NCBI RefSeq assembly: GCF_949987515.2
Contig: NC_082692.2
Coordinates: 85,259,488-85,323,487 of the forward strand
Length of the DNA stretch: 64,000 bases
Direction of reading: 5' to 3'
Origin: Delphinus delphis
Taxonomy: Eukaryota; Chordata; Mammalia; Artiodactyla; Delphinidae
Part shown: positions 1-10,849 of the stretch, in pieces
How the letters are laid out: each line of letters opens with the position of its first letter
Numbering within the stretch: position 1 is the stretch's first letter
Translations under genes and position numbers: made by a program
The notes under the pieces: generated by a model
What the model was told of the DNA's origin: nothing
What the model saw: the letters and a program-made list of their open reading frames with translations, nothing else
Database searches by the model: none

Positions 1-79
1 ACTGCCAGTCTCTACTGCCTCTCTAGCTGGAAAACTAACAGGTCCACATAGTAAAAATAAGAAAATGAATAGTAAGTCT

Positions 80-560
80 CCTTCCCTCCCAAGGCTATCA
101 GTCTTCTTGCCCAGAGGAAACCACTGTTAACAGTTTCCTTCCGGAAAAATGCAAGTATGCCTGTAAAGGCATATATCTACAAATATAAATTGTATACCTA
201 CTACCTATATCTTTTATAAAGAAATAGAAGCATTTTATACCACTGCCGCACCTCCTTATCTTAACTGACATTATACATTTGAAGACTTTCATATCAAAAC
301 ATATAAATCTACTTCTTTTTAAGGACTGCAAAGTAATCCATTCTAAAGAAGTAATGTAATTTAATTCACTAGCCCTCAAGATTTATTTGGTTTGCAGTCA
401 TTTTCTTTGATAAATAATGCTACCATAAGCATTTTTATATTTAATGTCTTTCCTCAACTGCACAAGTTTATTTCAGAATAAGTTTGGAGAAGAAGAATTT
501 TTGCCTGTGTCTAAAATTGCTAAATTACATTGCTAAATTACCATGCAAATGGTTACGTGC
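80..560 (-). repeat. Old L1 3' fragment
   Basis: The AT-rich sequence follows the antisense 3' end of an ancient mammalian L1 (the stretch with CCACTGTTAACAGTTT, then a degraded 'contains a small nucleus of TTTAAGGACTGCA' region). It is heavily diverged, bounds are approximate, and no coding capacity remains. Confidence 0.45.
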
Positions 561-659
561 ATTTATATATAATTGATTTATAAATAATGGCTGATTCTGA
601 AATTTTATATTTACTTAGTGACATCTTTAATCTTTATATAAAATTCTAAGGCATTGGTA

Positions 660-1310
660 GAAAGGGAGTTTTTGCTTTCTATTGATCAGAACTAGTCAAA
701 CTGTCAAGTTTAGCTTCTCCCTTATGTTCTGTGACAATACTCTCAGCAAGAAAGGAATATTTTAAAAGTTTTATCTGCAGTTTCTAAAAGACAGTATGCA
801 CCCCCTGATAAATTACTTTCAGAATTTAGAACTAGGAACAGTCACGCAATTTGTCTTCATTGAATATCAATTATGTACCTCCCTCTCTTTTTGCTTTGGC
901 TTCCAGGATGCTCGAAATGACATCTGCTGTTCCATCACAACATCAATATTAACCAATGAAAAAGCATTCCTATTTTTATGTTAATATATTCCTATTTTAT
1001 GTTAATGATCCAGTTGCACGTGTGCATCTTATACCGTGAACCCCTCAAATCTATTTTGGAAGCAGGTGATATACAAAAAATATAAAATTTAAATCACCTT
1101 AAGATTAATAAAAGAAGTCAGGCAACATGACTAAGGTGAGAAGCAAGGAGGGAACAATGGGCATTACTTTCGTTCCCTTCCTGTCTGAAATGTGTAAGAG
1201 ACTTAACTCTTGTTATCACTCTTCAGAATCACCCTTAGAAGATAATAAATGAGGAAAATTCCCCTCATCTTTCCCACTTTGCAACTGGGCAGCAGGAATT
1301 CCAATAATTT
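660..1310. other. Unique sequence, nothing recognised
   Basis: AT-rich non-repetitive DNA with no open frame that resembles a protein and no RNA gene I can recognise. By synteny it would be EIF4E3 intron. Confidence 0.4.
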
Positions 1311-1490
1311 CAGGGTAGAAAGGGAACTTGGAGATTACCTACGCACACCCATCATATTACAAATGGAGAAACTGAGGCCCAGAGAGGTGAGGTGACTTAC
1401 CCGAGGCCACAGCTCTAGGAAATAACACAGGCAGGACTAGAACGTGGGTAGCTTGAGATCCAGGCCAATGTGCTCTCCCACTGCGTAACA
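1310..1490 (-). repeat. MIR-type ancient SINE, reverse
   Basis: Contains the hallmark reverse-strand MIR-like string AAACTGAGGCCCAGAGAGG, followed by a diverged GACTTACCCGAGGCCACAGC. Bounds approximate. Confidence 0.5.
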
Positions 1491-1579
1491 CGCAACTCAG
1501 ACAGCTTGGGGCGGCAGGAGGGAGGAAGAGAAGGTGACCCCACAGCCCCTAGCAATGAAAGCAACAAAAAAGACTTGAG

Positions 1580-2130
1580 GCACTCATAAATAATTAAGCA
1601 GTGAGCTGCAGCAGCTACTCCCCTCCCTTCCAGCATCCAGTCACCAAGGCAACTTGGGCAGGGTGCCTGCTGGTTGCCTAGTAACAGTGTGGTCTGCTCC
1701 CCTGACATGCTCCCTAGGCATCAAAAGGATTTGAGAGCCGGAAAGAGCCTTAGACAGGGACCACTACTCCAACACCTTCATTTTCCAAATGGGTAAATAG
1801 AGGCCCAGAGAAGCCGAGTAACCTGCCCAAGGTCACACAGCTACTCAGAGGCACAGCCAGTCTCCATTTCTAGTTGCTTTCCATTGCACTATGGCTGCCT
1901 CAGGGACATTGCAGATGGAGGAGAGGAGATCTCTCCACAGTTCCTAGAACAAGAAAGTAAGATGGAGAGAGCAAGCAAGAAAGAGACGGAGACCTTCAGC
2001 TTTCATATGCAATTAACAGGAGCTGGTAATCCCATCGGCCAGACTTTCATCATCACCATGGCAACATGGGTGAGGTGGGTACTGGTTGCCTAGTAACAAG
2101 TGGTCCTCTGTCTTCCACTCACATCCGGCT
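1580..2130. repeat. Diverged tandem duplication carrying paired X-box-like motifs
   Basis: GTTGCCTAGTAAC occurs at 1673-1685 and again at 2085-2097. Each copy is preceded by a second half-site, CCAAGGCAAC (1644-1653) and CCATGGCAAC (2056-2065), with exactly the same 29-bp start-to-start spacing. The flanks also align loosely (GTGGTC and CTCCCT downstream), and each copy runs into a MIR-like SINE. The unit is offset by 412 bp. The motif resembles the RFX-family X-box; binding is inferred only. Confidence 0.55.
1735..1890 (-). repeat. MIR-type ancient SINE, reverse
   Basis: Shows AGAGGCCCAGAGAAGC and the conserved CCAAGGTCACACAGCTA. This is the second of three similar elements between 1.3 and 2.3 kb. 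Confidence 0.6.
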
Positions 2131-2149
2131 CCCTGGGAGTCACAGGAAC

Positions 2150-2310
2150 AGTTGAATGTTGGAGCTGGAAGGGAAGGCAGGGATCCGAACTCAGTCTCCT
2201 CCTTTGACTGAGGTTCAGGGCCACTGTACAAGGTGACACAGCCACAGAGCTAGCTAGTGACAGGGACTCGTTGGATAGCCAGCCTTTCCTGAATTCACTC
2301 TGTTTACTGC
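2150..2310 (-). repeat. Degraded MIR-like SINE, reverse
   Basis: GGAGCTGGAAGGGAAGG and ACACAGCCACAGAGCTAG are weak matches to the same SINE type as the copies at 1.3 and 1.7 kb. Confidence 0.35.
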
Positions 2311-2489
2311 GGTCACAGCACTGTGGAAAGGGAAGCTTCACTCAGTAAAGACAAAACGTGGCAGGGGAATGGCAAGTGGTCCCCAGGAGGTATTTCTACT
2401 GCTCGTCTAAACGGTGGCAATTCTGCACACGAGGCCTGGCACACAAGGGGCACTCCGCACAGTATGAAACACAGGGTCTCTAAAGTCAG

Positions 2490-2680
2490 AACATCTGAGT
2501 CAAAAGCCAGTTCTCCCCAAACCTGGAAAGCTTCTTATCCCTCTGCACCTCTGTCTCCACATCTAAGAAATGGGTATCCTGATAGTCCCTACCTCTCGAG
2601 ATGTCATTAGGATTAAATGAGAAAACGTACACATCAAGCGCCTGGTATACAGTAAAGATGCAGTAAATATTAAGCAGTCA
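2490..2680 (+). repeat. MIR SINE, forward
   Basis: Diverged MIR order: a CTGAGTC head, a central region, then ATTAGGATTAAATGAGAAAA and CGCCTGGTATACAGTAAA at the end. Confidence 0.5.
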
Positions 2681-2684
2681 TTTA

Positions 2685-2815
2685 TTCCACTTTCAGTAAA
2701 TATTTGTGGCATGTCTGCTATGTAAATGCCACTGTTCTAGGGTCTTGAGATTCATTAGCGAGCAATACAGACAAAAGAAATCCCTATTTCAGGAAGCACA
2801 CTTTGCAGTGGAATG
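2685..2815 (-). repeat. L2 fragment, reverse
   Basis: TCATTTATTCCACTTTCAGT, 'TCTGCTATGTAAATGCCACT' and 'AGCAATACAGACAAAA' follow the usual reverse L2 3' region. Confidence 0.45.
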
Positions 2816-2827
2816 AATATTTGATAT

Positions 2828-2846
2828 ACACACACACACACACACA
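2828..2846. repeat. (AC)n microsatellite
   Basis: An uninterrupted AC dinucleotide run of 19 bases. Confidence 0.9.
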
Positions 2847-3050
2847 ATACATGTATCTATTTGTTTGTTGAATGGGTGGAGAAACTCATTGGCAATATGC
2901 TATGTTTATGTTACTGGGCTCCTTCTCTAAGACTGAAAAGTTTCCTGTTTACAGGGTGTGATGCTATAAATATGCAGGCCTGTCTTGTATGTGGAAACTC
3001 CCGACGTTTTCCTTTCTTTTAAAAGCTCGGAGGAAAAAGGAAGGCAGTGG

Positions 3051-3064
3051 CCACTAGATGGCAG
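3051..3064 (+). promoter_or_regulatory. Candidate CTCF site
   Basis: CCACTAGATGGCAG matches the CTCF core consensus (CCASYAGRKGGCRS) at every position. It lies outside recognised repeats, about 20 kb left of GPR27. Occupancy is inferred from the motif only. Confidence 0.6.
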
Positions 3065-3239
3065 ACCTGTCTCCCCAGATACTGGGCCTGGAGGCACAGG
3101 CCAGGGGCACAGACCGTGACAGACACTTCCAGCAAAGGCAAGGGCTGCGGTTGGTCCGTCCCAGGGCAAGGCTAGGAGGAGTGGGGGAGACTAGAAACGC
3201 CTCTGGGACACTGGGGGTGTAAGAGGAGACTGTAGTGTG

Positions 3240-3420
3240 GTGTGAGAGTGATTGCTTTAGTGAGACTGAATCCTGCCTTCACCAAGACCTTGCCCCAGGT
3301 AAGCTGTGTGACCCGGGGAAGTTTTATTCACCTTGCTGAGCTCCAGATTTCTCCTGTGGAACAAAGAGGTAATAACAAGAGCTCCCTCTTGTTGCTGCTT
3401 TGAGGCATGCATGAGAAAAC
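3240..3420 (+). repeat. MIR SINE, forward
   Basis: TGAATCCTGCCTTCACCA, then AGCTGTGTGACCCGGGGAAG and GAGGTAATAACAAGAGC in MIR order. Confidence 0.5.
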
Positions 3421-3849
3421 ATGTCTAAGGCACCCTGCAAGCTGTACATCGAAAAAGCTCAAGCAATGTTACAGAATCTAAAAGACCCCTGAAGGTCTGG
3501 TTCAGGGTTGCAAGTGGAAGAGGGCTAAGGGAAAGAGCACTTATTAAAGCCCTTGTGATGAGGAGACGGCGGTCCTCCCAGTCACTGGGCTTGGAAATTG
3601 TGGCACTGAGGTTCGGTTGTCCCACCTTCCACCTCCCTGCCCACCCATCAGCCCCAGAGTCCTTGTCCTGTCTTCCTGCCCTTGCACTGCTCTTCCTCTT
3701 TATTCCCAGGGGTGGCACCCGCCCCCGGGCCTCACCTGCTGAGGTCCAGCCAAGCACATTAGTCTCCCTGCTTCCGGCACCAGCCTCCCTCCCACCCGCT
3801 GTGGGACAGCAGCCTGAGCAATTGTCCCCAAACGCCCGTTTGAGCATGT

Positions 3850-4255
3850 CTGAAGTTTTCCACTGGCTTCTTACAGCTCTTGGGAGAAAGCTCAGACTCC
3901 TTCCGGTGGGTACCAGGGCTCAGCACCTTCTGGATCCTTCCTGCCTTTCCAAGTCCGTGGCAGCGTTGAGGCATCGGCCCCTGTTGGTTCCTCTCCTGAA
4001 CCTCCAGCCCCTCCGTTCTGCACAGCTGTCCCTTCTCCCATGCAGGCCTCCCGGGCAGCCTCTTCCCCAGCCTCCCCCTCTACAGCAAGTCGCCTCCACC
4101 CCTGATCCTTTCCTTCCCAGCATGTGTCCCAGCCGCACTGACCTAGCGCATCCCACACCAGAACATCCGGTCCCAGAGGGCCAGGCCCCTGTTCTGCTCT
4201 GCTGTGTGCCCACGGCCGGCCATATATATGACACATCGCCAGGAGCTGTTCAGTA
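3850..4255 (+). repeat. L2 fragment, forward
   Basis: The pyrimidine-rich text (CCACTGGCTTCTTACAGCTC, CTCCTTCCGG, CTGTTCTGCTCTGC) follows the L2 3' region. The long open frames here on both strands come from its low stop-codon composition and are not genes. Confidence 0.5.
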
Positions 4256-5395
4256 AATGAACTGGGTATACAACAGCTACTGCTTGAAAGGAACAGTCTG
4301 TGCATTCATCTCCCAGTTTCTAGACTTTCTCCCCGGTCAGTGTATCCTCTCTGGGGATAGCACATTAGTTTTCCTAAAAAGCAACTCCTACTGTTGGGCA
4401 TTTAATTTGTTACCAAGGTTTGTGTCCACTATGTGCCCTCCCCTCCCTGCAATAAATATACTCTGCAAACCACTGACTCCTTATCGAAGACTAGTTATTA
4501 ATGCTCCCCCAGGCCCATCAATCAGCCAGAGAGGTGAGGATGACTCAGATGAGAAACGGGACCTGAAGAGGAAGGCCAGCAGGCTTCCACATGGTCTTTG
4601 GAAGTTTTTAAAGGAGAGGAAAAGATGCACAGTAGAGAGGCAAGGTGAGCTGCCCACACTTAACAGCTGGGTGATTTCGGAAAACTGAGTCAAGCTCTCT
4701 GCATCTCCTTTTTTCTCACTTGAACAGTGAGTGCCCCGCTAGTCCCTGCCTCGCCGTGCTGCCTGGAGGCGAGGCTCTGCGTGAGCCCTTAAAGTGCCCC
4801 GCGAGTGCTGGGCACTGTTTCCTGATGCCCGTTCCTGGCGGGGAGCGCCGCACGCCTCCTGTGCTTGTTTGAACACAGGTGTTCTCCTTTGCACTCTGGA
4901 GAGTTAGAGAAGAGTGTGCAGAGCAACCGACTGTCCTGGTTTGCCTGGGACTGGGGCACGGGAAGTCCTGGAAAACCCCTCCTTGGTCCTCGGCAAACCG
5001 GGGCGGTTGGTCTTGCTAGGGGCACGTCCACGGAGCACGGGCTGTTGCACGTGGCTTGCCACGTCCATCATGGAGGCCTCCAGTCCCCAGAGCGGCTGAA
5101 AATTGCTGGCATAGTGGGAGTGTATTGCTGGTAGAGTGACCAGCAACCAGCTGGTCACTTCTTCACGGCTAAGAAGCTCACTGCTTTATGGATAAGATTT
5201 CGTTTTGAGCTGTCAATTATGGCTCAGATATCGCTAAGGGGAGCATTCTGCAAGCCAGTATTCTGAGGAAGGGCATCGTGCTTTCTATAGCTTTATGTTT
5301 AAACTTAAATAACCACATCATTCTATGGCTTAAGAAATCCTGATATAGAAAATATCAACTTCCTCAGCAAACTATTAGGAAGTGATGAGCCATGT
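4255..5395. other. Unique sequence, nothing recognised
   Basis: Mixed-composition DNA with short GC-richer patches near 4.8-5.1 kb. Open frames occur on both strands, but none resembles a known protein or has splice context. Confidence 0.4.
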
Positions 5396-5525
5396 TACGC
5401 AATGACCACCTGTACCTTATTTTCCATATTAGCCTAAGTTCCTTGAGGGTGGGAAGCCTACCTTTGTGGTCTCCACAGAACAGATGGCTCGTGTAGCGTA
5501 TACTCAATAAATATTGGGGTGATGA
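5395..5525 (+). repeat. L2 3' end, forward
   Basis: AAGTTCCTTGAGGGTGGGAA, then GTATACTCAATAAATATTGG, the typical L2 end. Confidence 0.6.
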
Positions 5526-7680
5526 ATCCCTGTGTGATTAAAACATTCATGAAATGTTTTATAAGTCATGTACTTCTTAAGAGCTGAGTAGTCTAAAATT
5601 TGAGAAGCTATTATCAACTGATGGGCGATTAGAAAAGGAAAATAAGCAATTTTTGAAATGAAACCACATTACTTGTTTTCTAAAAAAACCCCAAAAACCT
5701 GTAATCGCATAAAATTCTTAGAACAATAACTACCGTGTGCAAAGTGCTACATTAGGAATCACGAAGATGCTTTCAAACAGCATTTTAGGCCAATGAAAGC
5801 TTACACAGTCAATCTCTTACCATCAGCAGGAACTGCATGCTCCCAATAAAGAAAGATATTGTCAGTTTTTTACTTCTTCCCTGTTGATTTTCATTTGTTA
5901 CATATTCTGTAGATAATGTTAATTTGCACGTTATGGTATTTCTTTAACAGTTTCTTGGTTTTTATGGTAAGATGGTGTCTTTGTCTGGGAAGTGAAGGAT
6001 AGGCACATATTACTTACACAAAGTGTGTTACAAAATGTGGTCCCTAGTGGGAGTTATGAGCAACATGGTAGCCCACAGATCACCTTGCATGTGTCATAAA
6101 TATTTACTATGTTGACGATGATCTTGAAGATAATTAAGAATCATTTTTGTCCTTTCAAAACCTTCTAGATCCCTCAGAACTAAACTCTGAATTATCCTAA
6201 CTTTGCGTTGATTCTCTATCATTCCTAAATACCCAAGGGTCATCTTTTATATTGTATGAAACATAATCTTGTCAAGAAAATACAGTATCATTTCTTTCAT
6301 ATGTTGCAAAAGCATAGTCAATGATGCAAATAATCTCCTATCTTTCATTCTGAGGGAAAACCATGAATAAGACCATACTCTTTGCAAGAATCGAAATTTA
6401 GCAGTAAGAGGGCACAAACCGTCCATAAAGGCAAGACATATATTAGCAGTAAGAAAACAAGCCTAATGAGTATAATGTCCAGATGGAAATGAATAACTGA
6501 ATCATTCTCTGTCCAATCAAATAGCATCTTAATAAGTTGTTGCATCATCTCTGTTGATTTAATTTAACTGGAAGATAGGAGAAAATGAGTATGACCTGCA
6601 AAAATATCTTCATTTCCCGTGCTCATTAACATTTGCCCTGTGCATCCCCTCCTTTTATTCTGAAGGTGAAGTTACCTCCAAAATGGTCTTTAGGTTTCTT
6701 TCCCTCAGAAGCAGCCCATGTCAAAAAAAAAAAAAAAAAATAGCCCCAAACTGGAATGAAATTATTGAAATTAAAAGAAATGGAACCCCAGTGTAAACAC
6801 TTCTCTTGCAGGCAAGCTGGTAAGTACAAGTTGTCATGGAAACAGGATGTATTCAAATTATACTAGGAATGACGTTCTTCATCTAACTAGGTGTTCATCT
6901 CCTCTAAATGGGGAGAAATTGTTGTAGCTGAAATCCATTATATTTCTTTCAAATCTGCCTTAAAAACAATCACTCCCTTTATTTTATATAGAACTACAAA
7001 GACACAGAGCCTCACTCTCATAAAAGGGAGAATTAAAACTACTTGCAAAAGAACTGGGGCGTAAATAAAAGGCATAAAATGAAAATGAATCCCATGATAT
7101 AAATCTACTGACGCACAGCGAAGGGGTGAAGGATGGAAATCAGACAATATAATACCACCTTCATTAACAATAGGGCATATTTTTCTTCTATAGCATTAGT
7201 GACTATGTTTTACAGAATGATCTAGGCCAGTTCTCTGGAAGTTGGGGTGATTTGTTAACAGGTGTACTGTCACTGCTGCTGATTGCAGCACAGGCCCTTG
7301 TTAACTGACATGCATGTAAGAAAGACACAGAAGAAAGGCAAGGCTGTGATGAGCAGTCATTTCCCACTACTTACTAAGGCAATCATCAAGAAACACATGG
7401 TACAAGCTAATTTTGTGGGGAAAGTTCACAGCATGGAAGGCCCATGAAGTCACAATATATCTAAGAGGTAGCTGGAAATTCTTTTTGATCAAGATGTTCC
7501 TTTGGGAACATCCTGTAATATTTTTCAGGTGAAGATAATTTCTCTACCTCCTTCCAAAAGATGAAAAAAAACATTTTTCATGTTTTGCAGCCTGGAATGC
7601 TGAGGTCTCAACAAAGCCTTTGTCCAAGCACTTAAGACAATGATCATTCAAATTAAAATGCCAACAGTTCCAAAATATAC
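5525..7680. other. Unique AT-rich sequence
   Basis: No gene, RNA or clear repeat was recognised in this 2.1 kb. It has a poly(A) run at about 6722-6740 and short open frames only. Confidence 0.4.
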
Positions 7681-8745
7681 AAAGAACTCTTAAAACTCAA
7701 CAATAAGAAAATGAACAACCTGATTTAAAAATGGGCAAAGACCTGAACAGACAACTTACCAAAGAAGGTATACAGATGGCAAATAAGCATATGAAAATAT
7801 GCTCAACAACACGTGTCATTAGGGAATTACGAATCAAAACAACAACAAGATGTGAGTACACACTGATTAGAATGGCCAAAATCCAAAACACTGACAACAC
7901 CAAATGCTGATGAAGACTTGGAGCAACAGGAACTCTCTTTCATGGCTGGTGGTAATGCAAATGGTACAGCCATTGTGGAAGACAGTGGCGATTTCTTACA
8001 AACCTAAACATACTCTTACCATACGATCCAGCCATCGTATTATTTGATATTTAGCCAAAGTACTGTAGTTGAAAATATGTTCACACAAAAATCTGCAGAT
8101 AAATGTTTATAGCAACTTGATTCATAATTGCCAAAACCCGGAAGCACCCAAGATGTCCTTCAGCAGGTGAATGGATAAATAAACTATGGTACAACGATTA
8201 ACTGGAATATTATTCAAGGATAAAAAGAAATGAACTATCAAGCCATGAAAAGACATGAGGAGGCTTAAGTGCATATTACTAAGTGACAGAAGTCAATCGG
8301 AAAAGGCTACGTACTATATGATTCCGACTATATGACACTCTGGAAAACGGAAAAACATGGAGACGGTAAAAGGATCAGTATTTGCCAGGAGTTAGCGGGG
8401 AGGGAGGGAGGAATAGACAAAGAAAAGAGGAATTTTAGGGCAGTGAAACTACTCTGTACGGTACTCTAATAGCAGATACATGTCCTTATACATTTGCCCA
8501 AACCCAGTGAATGTACAGCACCAAGACTGAATCCTAATGTAAACGACAGACTTTGGATGACAATGATGTGTCAATGTAGGTTCATGGATTGTAACAAATG
8601 GACCTCTCTGGGTGGGATTTTGACAGTAGGGGAGGAAGTGCATATGTAGGGGTAATAGGAGTAACGGAAGTCTCTGTACCTTCTGCTCAATTTTACTGTC
8701 AACCTAAAGCTGCACTAAAAAATACAGACTACTTTAAAAAAAAAT
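7680..8745 (+). mobile_element. L1 3' end, sense, degraded
   Basis: Matches the end of L1 ORF2 and the 3'UTR: AATAAGAAAATGAACAAC, ACAGATGGCAAATAAGCATA, and the 3'UTR text GTACCTTCTGCTCAATTTTA near 8.68 kb, ending in an A-rich tail at about 8736-8745. ORF2 remnants carry many stops. It is the most 3' part of an old L1 (L1M/L1ME type by text), inserted or left in sense orientation. Confidence 0.75.
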
Positions 8746-8789
8746 ACCAACAGCAATAATAGCTACAATTTCACGACTGCTTAACTATG

Positions 8790-8960
8790 TTCCACATTTA
8801 CTTATCTCAGCTATTCCACATATCAACCCTATGAGGTAGATACAATTATCATCCCCGTTTTACACACTGGAGGCTCAAAATGGTTAAAGAACATTCCCAC
8901 AATTACACAGCAAGACGTACAGAGTTGAAACCCAAGTCAGTCTGGTTCCACGCCTGTGCT
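8790..8960 (-). repeat. MIR SINE, reverse
   Basis: CCTATGAGGTAGATACAATT, 'CCCCGTTTTACACACTGGAG' and 'ACAGAGTTGAAACCCAAGTC' are the reverse MIR order. Confidence 0.65.
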
Positions 8961-9239
8961 CCTAACATGTACAAACTCTTCTCTTGAGGACAAGTTTCAC
9001 CTCCCTGAAGACGTCTCTCTGTCATATGAAAAATGAGCTCGGCCTCTGACTTAGGGAAGGATTCGAATTATGCTCCCAAATGCTAAAAACAGAACACTGT
9101 GGAAAAAGTGTACAAAGACTATAGATGCTTATTAAATAAACAATACAGGACTAGTAAACATCAGAGTTCAACTACAAACTAACAGCTGTTTTAGCACTGG
9201 CTGTAAATTTGGTCGAACCATCTGCTTCCAGAGAGGGAC

Positions 9240-10470
9240 TGTTTAAGAGATATAAACCAACAGATCCAAGAATCTCAATGAACTCCAAACACCAAAAACA
9301 TGAAGAAAATCACACCAAAGCAGAGCATAATCCAATTGTTCGATACCAGGAAAAAGATACGCTATGAACAGAGAAACAAAAATAAGGATTAGAGAAGAGT
9401 TTTCATGGGAAATAATACAAGCAAGAGGATAGCGGAGCAATCTCTTCAAAGTGCTGAAATTTAAAAAATGTCATCTTAGAATTCTGTGTCCAGTAACACA
9501 TCTTTTCAGAGACAATGGAGAAGAAATATGCTTCCAGCGAGATGGAGTAGAAATGCTTTCCTCAGTTTTTCTCACAGAGTACAGTGAAAACTCCTAAACA
9601 TTATATACGAAACAAACAGAAGGTTTAAAGAAGGTGGCACACCAGCTAGGGACCTTGGGACCCAAGGAATGACATGATGGTGAGTTCCTTGGGATTTTTT
9701 TTCTTCTTCTTCTTTTTTTTTTTTTTTGGCCACATATATCCCAGATTTGGAGCTGGAAAAGCTGACAACCTGGAAATGACGATGGGTACAGACAAGAAAA
9801 GCCCCAACAAGGCCAGGAGGGGAGCTTAGGCTTCTACCTTCACCAGGCAGAGTGGATCCAACAAACAAACAATGACACGAGCAAAACCCCCGTGATCCTA
9901 CAATATCCTATATACAAAAAACTCACTTCAAATACAACATGGTTAAATGGAAAGGAAAAGGATGGAAAAAGATATACCATGTAAATATGAATCTAAAACA
10001 AAGAAGTAAGAGCGGCTCTCCTAATATCAGATAAAATAGATTTCAGAGCAAAGTTTACTAGAGACAAACGACGTTACCTAAGGATGAAAGGATCAACCCA
10101 CCAGGAAGACATAATGACTCCAAACACGTGTGCACCAAACAAAAGAGCCTCAAAATACACAAAGCAGACCCTGAAAGAGCAGACAGGAGAAAGGCAATCC
10201 ACAATTATAGTTGAAGACTTAAACACTCCACTCTCAGCAATTGATAGAACTATGAGACAGAACATCAGCACAGGTAAAGAAGAAATGAACAACAAAATCA
10301 GTCAACAATACCTCACTGAGATAGACCGCACTTTAGCAGAATACACATTTTTTTCAAATGCTCTAGAATGTTCACTAATATAGATTACATCCTGGACATA
10401 AAACAAAACTTAACAACAACAAATAAAAGAGCAGAAAGGCAACAGGACAGAAGCAGGTTAAAAGTAAAAA
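9240..10470 (+). mobile_element. L1 fragment: ORF1 end into ORF2 endonuclease, degraded
   Basis: Starts in text typical of the L1/HAL1 ORF1 C-terminal region (CTTCAAAGTGCTGAAATTTA, TTAGAATTCTGTGTCCAGTA). It then runs into the ORF2 endonuclease segment (GAAGACTTAAACACTCCACT, CAGCAATTGATAGAACTATG). Frameshifts and stops throughout. Its last 450 bp cover the same L1 segment as 10840-11240, so it is a separate copy. Confidence 0.7.
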
Positions 10471-10849
10471 GGATAGAAAGTCTATTTTTCTTTCTGCAGG
10501 TAATACACAAAAACTTTCAATTTAACAAATATTTACTGAGCACCTCCCATGAACCAAGACTATATGAGAAAAACTGTTAAGAAAATAAAAGAACTTCAAG
10601 AATTCATTCGAAACCACACACCCATGTACACACGTAAACACACACATACAAGCAGACATCCTGAAGTCCCAGGCATAGCCTGTTAAGCAAAATTAGACAT
10701 TACATTGATCCTTAGCTTGATTTTATGAGCATATCCTACCATGAAATAATTTTTTAAATAAAAAAATAAGAGTAGATAAAAGATATACTGTGCCACTTCT
10801 AATCAAAAGAAAACTGGAGTGTTTATATTATTATCACACTAATTAAATT

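Noticed and set aside
3555..4256. 233-codon open frame, + strand
   Set aside because: Overlaps an L2 fragment and equally long minus-strand frames, with no recognisable protein features.
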